A DNA stretch of 64,000 nucleotides. Source: Paracamarosporium sp. OC-R06-R3 (Eukaryota > Ascomycota > Dothideomycetes > Pleosporales > Didymosphaeriaceae). The stretch lies in assembly GCA_019828545.1 (NCBI GenBank), contig JACVRA010000024.1:62001-126000 (forward strand), written 5' to 3'. Below, one piece after another: positions 34,901-46,784 of the stretch (position 1 is the stretch's first letter; the number at the start of each line of letters is the position of its first letter). A program made the translations under genes and the position numbers. Below the pieces are notes generated by a model that was given only the letters and a program-made list of their open reading frames with translations, was not told the origin of the DNA and did not search any database.

Positions 34901-37900
34901 AGAACGTGAGGAACAGCGACGACGCAGTCAAGCAAATGCCCCAGCACAGGCCGAAGACATTGATCCAGCAAGCTTCTTGGCTTCACTGGACCCTGCTCTA
35001 CGACAAGCTGTGCTCATGGACCAGGATGAGGATATGTTGCGACAACTGCCGCCTGAAATCTCTGCTGAAGCTCGCTCATATGGCGGTGATCGTCGTCTGA
35101 ACCAGTTTGATTATCTTCATTCCGGCTTCCGCCGTGGCGGTGACCGCGGCGCTGTCCGAGATGTACAATTCCAGAAACGGAAGGCTCGGCCATGCGCCCA
35201 GATGCTTGACAAAGCCGGTGTAGCAACGTTGCTCCGCCTCATGTTCATTCCTCAGCAAGGTAGTGCGAAAGCCAGTCTAACTCAGATCCTCCGCTATGTT
35301 TGTGAAAATCGCCAAAATCGCGCTGAAGTCATAAGCATCCTACTCTCGATTCTTCAAGACGGTAGTGCTGATGTAAATGCCGTTGAGCGCAGCTTTGCTC
35401 AATTGTCATTGCGCGCTAAACAGGCTCAGCAGCAGCCTAGCGATAAAACTCCAAAATTTTCAAGGAAGAACGGGGCATTTTCGATCAACTCTGACGTGTC
35501 GCCGCTTATGGTCGTTCAGCAATGTCTGAATACGCTTACTCAACTTACCGAGAAGAATCCCGCCGTCTGGACATTCTTCTTGACCGAGCACGAGACAGGT
35601 GTTGGCTTCAAAAATCGAGCCAACCGTAAGGGCAAATCGAAAGAAACCAAGGCGACTAAATATCCCGTTAACGCGCTGTTAAGCTTGTTAGATCGAAAGC
35701 TGATTATTGAAAGCTCGTCTATCATGGAGCAACTTACAACACTACTTCGTATTATTACTGTTCCTCTCCAACATCTGAAAAAGGACAAGGAAAAGGCTGA
35801 GGCTGAGGCCGAAGAGCAAGATCACACCACTACCATCGAAGCTCCAACAACCGCCGAAGCTGCTCTGAACCCTGGGACCGGACAGCGACAAGGCGAGGAT
35901 GTAGAGATGTCGACCGCGCCCCAAAATGAGTCTGCGGCTGAAGCAGCTGCTGAAGGCGAGGGCAGCTCTTCTAGACCTGAAGCTTCGAAGGCTGAGGAGG
36001 AGAAGAGGAAACACCGAAGCCTTACCCCACCTGAGATACCCGAGAACAACTTGCGCCTTGTTGCAAAGATTCTAGCTGCTCGGGAATGCAGCGCCAAGGT
36101 ATTTCAGGAGACTCTAAGCGTCATCAGCAACCTCTCACCTATTCCTGGAGCGAAGGAGATATTTGGTCAAGAACTTCTCGGTATCGCACAAGAGTTGGCT
36201 CGATCTATCCTCCGGGATCTCGATGATCTGACTCTTCAAGTCACGAATGCTGCGTCACCAACGGACGTTCAAGGCTTGGCTCTTTCGAAGTTCTCTCCCG
36301 CAAGCTCTGACCAAACCAAGCTTCTTAGGGCTCTCACTGCTTTGGACTACCTCTTCGACCCTACGCGGGACAACAAAGAGCAGAATGGTGCTGAAGCACT
36401 TGAGCCAGCACAGAAGGACGACATTCTTCTATCTTTGTATGAAGACGCCGCGTTCGGCCCCTTGTGGAATAAGCTTAGCGATTGTTTGACCGTAATTCGG
36501 CAACGGGGTAATATGCTCAACATCGCCACCACTTTGCTACCACTTATTGAGACGCTCATGGTGGTCTGCAAGAACACCACTCTCAAGGACGCACCGCTCG
36601 GCAAAATGGTGTCAAAAGACTTCGCGCTTTCAAGTCCGCCTCCAGAAAATAAGATGGAAAACCTCTTTTTCAACTTCACCGAAGACCATCGCAAAATTCT
36701 GAATGACCTTGTACGGCAGAACCCAAAGCTCATGAGTGGTACCTTCTCGCTGCTAGTCAAAAACTCCAAGGTTCTAGAGTTCGATAACAAGCGAAATTAC
36801 TTTACCCGCAAGCTACACGCTCGCACTCCCGATCGACAGCAACATCCGCCGCTTCAGCTTGCTGTCCGCCGCGATCAAGTCTTCCTAGATAGTTTCAAGT
36901 CATTGTATTTCAAGACCGCGGACGAAATGAAGTACGGCAAACTCAGCATCCGCTTCCATGGCGAGGAGGGTGTCGATGCTGGTGGTGTCACTCGAGAATG
37001 GTTCCAGGTCATTGCTCGGCAAATGTTCAATCCAGACTATGCGCTTTTCATCCCTGTTGCTTCGGACCGTACGACATTCCATCCAAATCGCCTAAGTGGC
37101 ATCAATCCGGAACACTTAATGTTCTTCAAGTTCATTGGACGTGTCATTGGAAAAGCTCTATATGAAGGCCGCGTGCTTGACTGCCACTTCAGCAGAGCGG
37201 TCTACAAGCGGATTCTGAGCCGGCCAGTCAACGTCAAGGATATGGAGTCTCTAGACGAGGAGTACTATAAATCTCTGCTATGGATACTCAACAACGACCC
37301 TACCGATGTTATTCCCGAAACCTTTTCTGTGGAAACCGAACGCTTCGGAGAAACCGAGGTTGTGGATCTGATTGAAAATGGACGTAACATCCCACTCACT
37401 GAGGAGAACAAGCACGATTATGTTCGCCTGGTCACCGAATACCGTCTCACAGGTGCGGTTCAAGAACAACTAGAGCACTTCCTCAAAGGCTTCCACGATA
37501 TCATCCCTGCCGAGCTAGTCTCCATTTTTAGCGAGCAGGAGCTCGAGCTGCTCATCTCTGGTCTGCCTGACATCAATGTGGAGGACTGGAAGGCCAACAC
37601 CGAGTATTCAAATTACACGCAGAACTCGCCTCAAATTCATTGGTTCTGGCGTGCTGTCCGAAGCTTTGACAAAGAGGAGCAGGCTAAGTTGCTTCAGTTC
37701 GTCACCGGGACGAGTAAAGTGCCGCTCAATGGGTTCAAGGAACTTGAAGGCATGAATGGGTTCTCCAAATTCAACATTCATCGTGACTATGGCAGCAAGG
37801 ACCGTCTACCATCTAGTCATACTTGCTTCAATCGTAAGTTCAATCTAGTTAGGATTTAAGTGCATAGGCTAATATCGACACAGAACTTGATCTTCCCGAA

Positions 37901-37978
37901 TATGACGACTATGAATCCCTCAAAAAGGCTCTCTACACAGCCATGACGGCTGGTGGCGAGTACTTTGGCTTCGCATAA
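25926..37978 (+). CDS. TOM1: Giant HECT-type E3 ubiquitin ligase Tom1 (HUWE1/UREB1-like)
   Basis: Four exons (25926..25970, 26021..33542, 33595..37833, 37884..37978) give 3966 aa. Tom1 ubiquitinates excess histones, ribosomal proteins and other nuclear or cytosolic substrates and affects mRNA export. The 15-codon first exon MKIKKQATSRHESTL is placed by homology of the start and a phase-0 intron. Armadillo-like DUF908 (from LPAHLASFPKLWPFPRGD region) and DUF913 regions occupy the first third. An extreme Asp/Glu tract lies at about 2340-2540, then a Glu/Arg/Gln coiled coil at about 2700-2780. Two short DLxxALPxDLRxE/DPALRQA-like ubiquitin-binding repeats (about 2830-3000) come next. The HECT domain occupies the last 350 residues (SIRFHGEEGVDAGGVTREWF, NPEHLMFFKFIGRVIGKALY). 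The catalytic cysteine is residue 3933 in SSHTCFNQLDLPEY, split by the last intron. Length suits the family. Confidence 0.96.
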
Positions 37979-38989
37979 ATGCCTTGATCGGATACACGTT
38001 CCTTTCAGACTGTACATCTCACCTTCTTATCGGCATGAATATAGCTATGCATTGCAGGGCGTCATCTACATGGAGCGGGCTTTGGGAATTACAATACGAG
38101 TACTCTGCATTGGGTGGAATAGGGTCTGGCCGGTTCGTTCGCTGTAAGAGTAAAATGGGCGCATGGCCGCAGAGCGAAAAATGGGCGTTGGAGAGTGGAC
38201 TTTTGGAGGTTGGATGGGGCCACCTTAGCTCGGCATGACTGACATGATTGACGGATGAAAGGAGTGCAGGCCTGGATTCTGGATAATGTATCAGACGTGC
38301 TGCGCTAGGGTGGAAGCTTGTGGAAGTTTTCCTCTTTCTCATTCTCTATCTCACGGTGGTAGTAGATATTTAGAATGGGCTTTAATTCGCTCAAAAGTGC
38401 GCTTCATGTGACGTGATATTTCTTTGGGGGCATCGTGATGGGTCCTGAGCTACCTTGCATCCGTTTGGCGTTGAAGAATGACACCAGAACCTGACATGTT
38501 CGCTTCAAAACATCTACATCGAAAGGGGAATCGATGTATAAAAATCCGGAGTAGACTCCTAAGGAGAGTAAGGGTCTTTCACTAACGTCTTTGTAGTGTG
38601 AGCATGACCAGATTCTTGGGCGCATCAGTCACAACGCTTCATTTGGAGCTGAACAGAAACAAACTGCTTTGATGCAGCGCTTTGTTGCGTGACCAACCTT
38701 AGATACTGAGAATGGACGGTCTTATCGATATATTGGGGAGCTGTATTGCTAAGCGAATGTGTACTGATCCGTCTAAAAACTGTTGATATAGTCCGTAGCG
38801 AGTCTGTCCATGTTTCACGACGTTACTTCTTTTTCGTCAATTTTCATAAGACAATGGATGCAAGGTAAACTCGTGTGTATTATCTAAAAGCTAATCTTAG
38901 GATAACTCATCATAACCCGTATCCTCACTTCTCCTGCACTGTCCAGAAACATCTACAACTAGGCAGGCATAACATGGCATTCTTGTTCG
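37979..38989. other. Intergenic region between convergent genes
   Basis: The 3' flanks of TOM1 and of the minus-strand GHKL-like gene. I see no coding frame of note and no RNA gene. Confidence 0.5.
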
Positions 38990-41847
38990 CTAGAAAAGCC
39001 TTGGATTCTTCGACCTCATAGCACCTGAAGAAAGGGGTCTCTCGTCCGCATGGCGCTTCTTGCTTAGATTTCCCCGGCAGGTGTTCACTTTTGGTCGAGC
39101 AATTAGTATGTCTGAGTCTGGCTTGTCGCGTGTGCGGTAGAAGTTATGACTACCGGGAAATCCATGCCCCCAGCGGAGATCTGAGTGTTCAATTCTGTCA
39201 CCGATAGCTACAAGCGTCGTTAGCCACGGCCCTAAGTCTTCATAATCCTCTATGAGTAACTTACCATAATACTCCACATCGCCGGACTCATTGCTAAGGA
39301 CACTAGCAGTCCCATCGCTAATAACTATAACATCCCCTCCTGCAGATTCGATACCGTTCTCCGAATTGGATTCTCTATCGACGTCTTCCAGGGGGTCTTC
39401 CCAGTGGTCTCCACTGTAGGGCAGGCTAAGAACATTGTGGGCATCTTGCTCGAAGTCAGTTGGACCTATAGCATGTTTATTACCGCACCACAACGAGTTT
39501 CAGTCAAAGAACTTACTTAATGACTCCTGCGCAGGAGGAAAGGGCTTCTTTTCATCTCGCGTTGTTTCAAGCGCGGGACGGACTGCGCACGGGAACAAAC
39601 CCGGGAATGATCCTTCGAGGTTCCTTCGAACTTCAGTAATATAGTTTTTATTCGGAGCCAGGTGTTTGAAAACAACACCATCGTGGTTTATAAACCTGGA
39701 CGTCATGCTGGGGCAAGCACACTCTAGCTCGTAAGGTAATCAGCATTGTCCAACGCGTTTGATGAATATGCATAAACTAACCGAGCCCCTCCGATGGGTT
39801 GTTGTCGTTTTCATGGTGAGACCGCAAAAATCTCGGTAGCAACAGACAATCTTCCTCATGTAGCTTGATGAGGACGATTGCATCGTCATTCCTTGAAGGA
39901 TCGCCAGACGTCCACTTAACAGCCAGCTCGCCTTTGCGATTGGTCGTGCGACACTCGACTCCACGAGGAGCTTGAACAAGTCGAGTTCTCGCCATTCCTT
40001 TTAGCCAGCGTTCGTTCTTGACGATTTCTGCGTAGCGCCCAGAAGACATCAGCTGTGATAGCACTAGATCCCATAGCCAGAGGACAACATCGTCACATGC
40101 AAACGACTCGTCGGAAGAATTTTGACTGTCGTGACAGAAAGCTCCTTCGTGAGACTGCTCAAAGCTAATCCACTTATTATGTATGTTGATAGTATCTTCA
40201 TTCCAACCCACGTCGATGCCGAGGTTTCGGCCCTCGACAAATCGCCATTTAATGTCTTGTGTCAGCGGGCTTGAATCGAAGCAACATTTAAGGAGCCAGG
40301 CAATGTATTTTGCAAACGGGTCGTTGAATGTCTGCACCGGACGAGCTCGAGATAGACGGTGCTGCTGCTCCTCCATTGGTGTTCGACAAAGTTGGTGTCT
40401 GGATAGAATCTTCCATAAATCATTCGAAATAAGCACTGGGTGCAGTCGAAGATTCTTTTGGATGATAGTCACTTCCTATATACTGATTAAGGATACCGTT
40501 GGGGTAGCAGAGGGTGTAGGTAGCTTACATCGTGACCTTCTGCAGGGCCGAAGTAGAACACATCTGTTCTGTAGTCCTCGAAGCCCTTCTTGAGCATTTG
40601 TTTCCAAACCATGGATGCTACGTCTTTTTCGAGATGCTGCGTGTCTCCATCTATCATGACATCAGCCATCTTGTTCAGATTATCCATCAGAAGGACGGTG
40701 TAGCGCGACAATATATCATCTTGTTTAGGGTTTGAGCGAAGAGCTTCAGCCCAGATATTGGTTATAGTCGAAGCCTCTTGGAGCGTATCGCTGAGGCATT
40801 GCCGATCGCTATTGGTCTCTCCATGACGAAGGTTGTAGCCATATTGAAACGGCCTCCCAGTAGCGCTGCCGTGTGGAAGTCGCAATCCTTGTAAATACAA
40901 GCTGTTCGCATGACTGGAAGACAGGATAAGATCGCCAGCTTCGGTTTTTACCAGGCTATTCGGAGGATCAAGATCCATGGAGACTTTCAGCCATCGTCGA
41001 AAGGCACTCAGAGGAATTTTCTGACTCTTTATCTGCCCGCTCTCTGTGCCCCGACTTCTCCGAGCTGGTGCTCCAATTATCATACTAACATCCTCCCAAA
41101 TATGCGCTTTGGTGGTCCGAGGCATGTTCTTGGTGGCTTGACGAAGACGATCAACCGTTTCTGGATTGCTTCTCGTTAGCCTAAACTGGAGCAGCCTGTT
41201 GTTGTTAAAATTGCTGTTCCATCGAAAACCCGAAGCTTCGATGCGGAACGTGTAGTTGTGAGGATAACGTCGAAAAGTCAATGCAGCCAGCTTAAGACCT
41301 TCGCCATATTTTCCTGTTTGTGTCTGATCACGCGCCTTTGTGGTGCCACCGAAAGCGAGATGCCATAGCCAGAGATTTGCTTTGAAGTTGGTGACTTCAA
41401 GAACTCCATTTTTTTCATCGTCCCATTGAAACCGTATGAAACCTAGCAATGGGGAATTTGCTTCGGTGGGATGGTGTACTTTTATCAAGATTTGTCGTCG
41501 GGTCTCGGTAATCTCGGGCGAGAATTGTTGAAGATTCAGGCCGTTCGAGCGGCGAATGGCATCTCTCCTAGAGTATGTTAGCAGGCAAATCACCTCAACT
41601 GGACTTCTGGAGCTTAGCACGCTTACCAATTCTGAAAGACCTCGCGAAAGCCCTCTTGGGGTCCCCAATGTGGCTTATAAGTGGTCCTCAAACCTGTCGT
41701 CACAGTTTTCGATCCAAACCCTTATAGGTCATCATCTTCAAGTGCATTTGCATCTTCTCTATCGTCCGAAAAATCGGAAGGAGCCTGTGACCAGGCATCG
41801 TACCCGTCGTCGGAGACTAGTGACGGCGCGGGATAAGCGCTGGACAT
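38990..41847 (-). pseudogene. Fungal GHKL-ATPase-like protein with an in-frame stop codon
   Basis: Six exons on the minus strand (41627..41847, 40529..41567, 39782..40475, 39517..39723, 39265..39465, 38990..39207) join in frame and would give about 860 codons. Codon 42 is TAA (41722..41724). Homology-like features continue in the same frame on the far side of the stop: YKPHWGPQEGFREVFQNWRDA holds the GHKL N-box (E69, N73). AFGGTTKARD and then TGKYGEGLKLAAL resemble the ATP-lid glycine motif. The conserved DxGxG G1 box is not obvious. The rest is a fungal-specific region without known function. Because every downstream exon is open, the disruption is either recent or bypassed. A weak intron (donor gg|gtacga, acceptor tttgag) could remove the stop. 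It could also be a sequence error. The frame and family outline are firm; pseudogene status is tentative. Confidence 0.65.
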
Positions 41848-44144
41848 GTCTTTGGATTGCGTACGACAACAAAATTGGCTTGTTGAGAGAAGAGGGACCC
41901 AAGGTTACAAAGGTGCCAGTAGTCGCAGATCGAGCAGTTTATGAGTGAATGGAATTTTGGTTGTGATAGCAATATAAGAAGAACGCGTTATGCTAAGCTC
42001 GATTTAGCGCGTGTTGGAGAAGGTACGGTGAAGTTGAAATAGACGACTTTAGGTAATAGAAGCTTGAGAAGCAACCAACGGACGTCGACCTGGCTGTGGT
42101 CCCTCCGTTATCTAAGTGCATACAACGAAAACTGGCTGCTTGCACGGGCACCAATGGGCTTTTTCTTATTGATCGTGGTACGATAACGGTCCGAGCGTTA
42201 TGGGGGAGTACCCCGATGGAATAGCTAATAACCTTTGGCTTCTTCGTATTGTTCTAGCTTGGTGGATGGGGCGTTAAGCGCCCGCACCCGTGTCTGTGTA
42301 ACCACTTGATTCCGATGGGGCTTCAGCCGAGCGTGTTACACGTTGCAGTCTACCTTTATTCCGCTATATTCCTTTTAAAAATTACTATCGTAAGCTCTCT
42401 AGAGATTTTCTACGCGTTGGGATACGCTATTAAGCGGAGCATTCTCGATCGTGGATTCCAGCGCGGCATGTGGTGAATTATATAGCTTATCGTTTAGTGC
42501 GAACTTCCAAAATCGTGATTTACCATTGAGCAGCCTGCCATGAATCCCGGTATCGCCAATGCTGCGTGCATGGTATGCTTACGTGTTCGGGCTGCAAGCA
42601 GAGAATATCCGGCGGCGTAGTTGCATGACCTCCATGCCGATCTATCACAAATTCCGCACATGCGCAGACTCGCCCAAACGTCAAGATCAGCAAGTAATAC
42701 TCTTCAAGGCATTTTCAGCGATGATCTGGGAATATTCCACCTCTTTTTTCCCCCCTTCTTTTTAGGATTACGGGCAGTCGTTTCCATCAGCATCGATACA
42801 GACTTGTTGAGGAAACATTGCATTAACTTCTCAATCCTAACAGCTTCATCCAGTGTGGTGAGTCAATCGAACTATGAGCGATGACCAAACACTCGAGATA
42901 GCGGAATGTATAGACGCTGCCGGCTTCCCAGCAATTTCGTTACATCAATGCGGTGACCGCCCCATCGTTGCATCATTCTTTAGAATACAACCATCGGATT
43001 ATTATGAAAAAGGCTATTCTAGAGCTAATATGGTTGGCAAACGGCACTGATGCGACAGTGCTGTTTCTTGATCAGTCAACAATAGGACGAATTAGTTAGC
43101 TGAGTGCGCTGCGTCTCGTCTACGCAAGTTTAGAAACGAAGTCATCTTAAATTTGTGTTCTGATTATACTGTTCAAAAATCAGAGTTGAAACAAAGTTCC
43201 ATCTCGATTTGTGTCGATGGAGGTTGGAAACTGAGAGTTGACTCTCGCTGGGATTGCCACCTCTCGCCGAACCTGTATAGAACGCGTTGGCAGTATCGCG
43301 CAGGTTTACAACATACTAACAATATATGAACTGCGTTCTAGTATCACCTTCAGAACCTCTTAGTGCTGTGATGTGGTGAAAAATATAACGGAAAAGCGCA
43401 ACATCACTTGCGCTATGCTTAGGGAAGCTCTACGACTAAGACTACATAGCATTCGCTTAGCCGCATATATATCAAGTCATTGTAAGTAGTCGCTCGATTA
43501 TATAGTCACACATAATAGTCCAATGGTAAATGGAGAGTTGAACTTGATTTCTTTCCCAGGTCGGTTACATGGGGGCCTCACCATTGTTGAGTTTATTAGA
43601 ACGTTGTTTCATGATCAGCAATGTATCATATAAGACTCGCTAAATTAAATGCAGAGCTACAAAAGGAACGCAGTATCAAGCGAGAGTCCCGTCCCTCACC
43701 ATTCGACAAGGGATGGGCGGTCTTCATTTCCTAGTGCCAAGCTCTTGAGAATATCGGGGTAGGTACGTTGGTCTAAATGCCCTTATAGAAACGTTCATGT
43801 GGCGATGTTCCATAGCCCCATGGTCATCCTGGTTCACCAGCGCAGGGTCCGAGACGGCTAGGCACCCTCAGACAGCAACGCAAGATCAAAGCCAGTAAAC
43901 TATCAGAACGGATTTGCGCGCATATCATGTTCCCGTTTAGGAACCTGTCTGATTCAGTAAGGCCATAGTAGAATAATATGTACAGCTAGTGTTCTACATT
44001 GTGGCAAGAACGATAAAGGAAGGGTATATCCGACGCGCCTGTAAATGCTACTCGACCGCCCCACCAAAACAACTAACGCCAAAAGTATGCAATGTCCGAA
44101 TACCACCTTGTCGTGACTTTAGTAAGGTCGCAATGCCCCTACGA
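41848..44144. other. 2.3 kb gene-poor, AT-richer region
   Basis: No gene supported. Stop codons are dense in all frames and composition is more AT-rich than in flanking genes. It may be old mobile-element DNA decayed by mutation, but no terminal repeats or transposase features can be seen. The promoter of the GHKL-like gene lies at its left end. Confidence 0.5.
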
Positions 44145-46784
44145 TTACACTACGTATCCTACATCGAAATTCTTCATTTCGGTTTCTTTTTCTTTTTTAT
44201 CATTTGGAGCTCTGGGCATCATGAAGCAGCTGCCCAATAACGCGACACCTGCCAAAACTGCCATCAAAATCCACACACTCTTCAATGACTGGACATACAT
44301 GTCCGCAATCTGAACTTTCGCTGAGCCCGGTCCACCAGGCGTTGCTCGGATACGAACGAGCAGGGATACGGACTGCATGGCGTATTCTCTCGCATAGCTG
44401 TGATATGTGTCGCTGGCATCTAGCTGTCGGAGTAGTTTGTTTTGGAAGATGCATGTTGCCAGGCCGACACCGAAGGACTTTCCCACATAGTGGAACCAAG
44501 AAGCGTTCGTTACTGCCCTTCGTTGTCTTTCATCGTCTTTCTCTTGACTAGCGATTAGTTCGGAGGCAGTATGAAGACTCGGGAACAAGATGCCAATTCC
44601 AGAGCCCGATACGATTGCGATGGACACCCACATTCCATCTGGTGAAGTCCGCGAGTAGAAGGTCGTCATTGCAACGCCAAGCAGTACAAGGAACCATCCC
44701 AACCAGATGGAGTAGATCCAAGCATTCCATTTGCTTATGATAATAAAAGTAATGAGAATGAAGATTGAGAGGGGAATAGTCCAAGGAAGCCAGCGTACTC
44801 CTGCAGGCACATCTTTGGTGCCAGCTTGGGCGACACCGAAGTAAAGGGGCTAAGTTTACTTTAGCACAAAGGTTTGCAGTATGGCCTTGCCTTATTTTGA
44901 CTTACCATGAAGAACACGTAGGCACCGATGATGCAACCTTGTACCGTCGTGCCAAAATACATTCCTAGGCTTGTGCGGTCCATGAACCCATCGATGGAGA
45001 TCATAGACTGAAACGGTGCGAACCAAGACCAGACGCAGTATAGTACAATCCCTATGAGACCGAACTCAATGGGTATGAGCGTACGCGGACTTGACCATGC
45101 GTGTGTAGTACCTCCCTATTTAGTCTGTTAGCGCACAGTTCCCGGACAGCAACCCCCTCGCGTTACTCTGCTCCACAGACAATGTCCGATCGTGACATCA
45201 CAAGACCTATTATACAAATGAAATACCGATTGCGCACTTACCCAGCTGATACCTATGAGCATAGCGACAAGCGATCCTGTCATGAGTATGAACCCTACCC
45301 AATCGATCTGCTTCAGTTCGTAAAGCTTCGAGCCGTACTTAGTGGCTTTTAGTTTTGCGAAAAAGGCGAGGACTAAAAGAGAAGAGATGCAGAAAGGAAG
45401 ATTAAGCCAGAAGATCCAGCGCCACTGAGTTTGTTCAGCGAGAGCCTCGCCCACCGCAGGGCCGGTCAACGCACCGATAGCCCAGCTATACCCGTATTAG
45501 TCTAGAAGCGTGGTGATGAGGCAATACTTACACTAATCCAAGGACAGCCGACCATCTACGCTTATCCAGAGGAGACACGAGATCTGTTATTACCAGATCA
45601 GATAATACGAAAACACCACCTGCGCCAATGCCTTGTATGGAGCGTCCAAGTAAAGCTGTGCTCATGTACCCAGAAATGGCTGTTACTAGCGATCCCACAA
45701 TAAACAGAGTCAATCCTGTCAGTAACATCGCTTTTCGGCCGAAAATTTCCGCGAAAGCTGAAAAGAGTGGTATAAAAGCCGTAGCCGCCACGAGGAAGGA
45801 TATGCCCAACCAGAACGTGTTTACCGATGGTCCATGCAATGCGACTGCAATCGTCTATTCAGGCTTAGCAATAAGTTTCCTTTATGGTTTCGTTGAACTT
45901 ACCGGCAGAGCAATGGATATGGCGGTCGCATCCCAAGCCATCACAAGGTTGACCAGGGCTAAACAAACGCCTGTAGCGTAGAATCTCCAGTCCACCTCAA
46001 GTGAGACCCCTTTGAAATGCCGGACATCTTTTTTCAATTGGGGTCTGCTCTTTGGAATGCTCTCGAAGCTTACCCCTCTGCTACTGGGGGTCCCTGGCGT
46101 TCTCCTTCCTGCACTACTAACGGCACTGTGGTCGCGCGCATGCTGGCCGCCAGCAGTACTCCTACTACTCCTGCTACTTCTACTACTCTTGCTACTGCTG
46201 ATGCTCTTTTTACTTCCAATGCTTTTGGGACTCCTTGAACCGTACGAACTCTTCTTCGTATCGCCTCGACGAACCTTTGAGTTAAGCTCTCTTCTACTCC
46301 TCGCCTCAGAGTCAAGAGCCTCGAATGTGAAGCGATCGGGCACCGGTGTCTTCCTCGGCTCTTCCAGAAAATGAGACAGGCGGTTGGAATCAGCCTTTGT
46401 GGGTACTGCAAACTGCAAGTGTGCTCGTTGCTTGTCGGAAAGATTGGCTATAAATTGCGCGGCTCCGGTTGGTTCAGGTACTGGCGTACCGTTTCTCGAT
46501 GGTCCAGACGCTGGTGTGCCTGGTATAGGGGTGCCATTCCGCGGTTGTGGGAATGGGGAATAAGTCACAGGCTTAAGCGCTGGTGATGGGCGTGGTGAAG
46601 GGGTCGATGGCTTCAGTGGTGGTTTCGAACTGATTTTATGCTCGGGTGAAGAGATTGCGTGGTGTGCAGGCTCGGGAACTGCAATGATGTCTTCCTTTCC
46701 GACTTCATCAACTTTAGGCGGTGGTAGTGGCGCCGCCGAATCCGGACTCATCTTCGACGTCTCTTTATCGCAACATGATACCAT
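44145..46784 (-). CDS. DHA2-like MFS exporter with long serine/proline-rich N-terminus
   Basis: Five exons on the minus strand (45903..46784, 45532..45854, 45242..45485, 44906..45115, 44145..44849) give 787 aa. The MFS part starts at about residue 270 (VDWRFYATGVCLALVNLVMA). It has the DHA2 drug-exporter features: AFAEIFGRKAMLL (motif A), GRSIQGIGAGGVFVLSDL, LTGPAVGEALAEQTQWRWIF (motif C) and WLNLPF. ASWFHYVGKSFGVGLATCIF lies in a late segment. About 14 membrane segments are expected; such proteins export toxic compounds, metabolites or siderophores. The first 270 residues are unusual: disordered, with KPSTPSPRPSPALKP, repeated NGTPIPGTP and NGTPVPEPT, and an SSSKSSRSSRSSRSTAGG run. An alternative start at 46751 (MSPDSAAPLPPP) would shorten it by 11 residues. 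Introns are 46-126 bp and all phases agree. Substrate unknown. Confidence 0.87.

Noticed and set aside
41556..41948. 130-codon plus-strand frame
   Set aside because: Antisense to the first exons of the GHKL-like gene, whose conserved block fixes the minus strand as coding.
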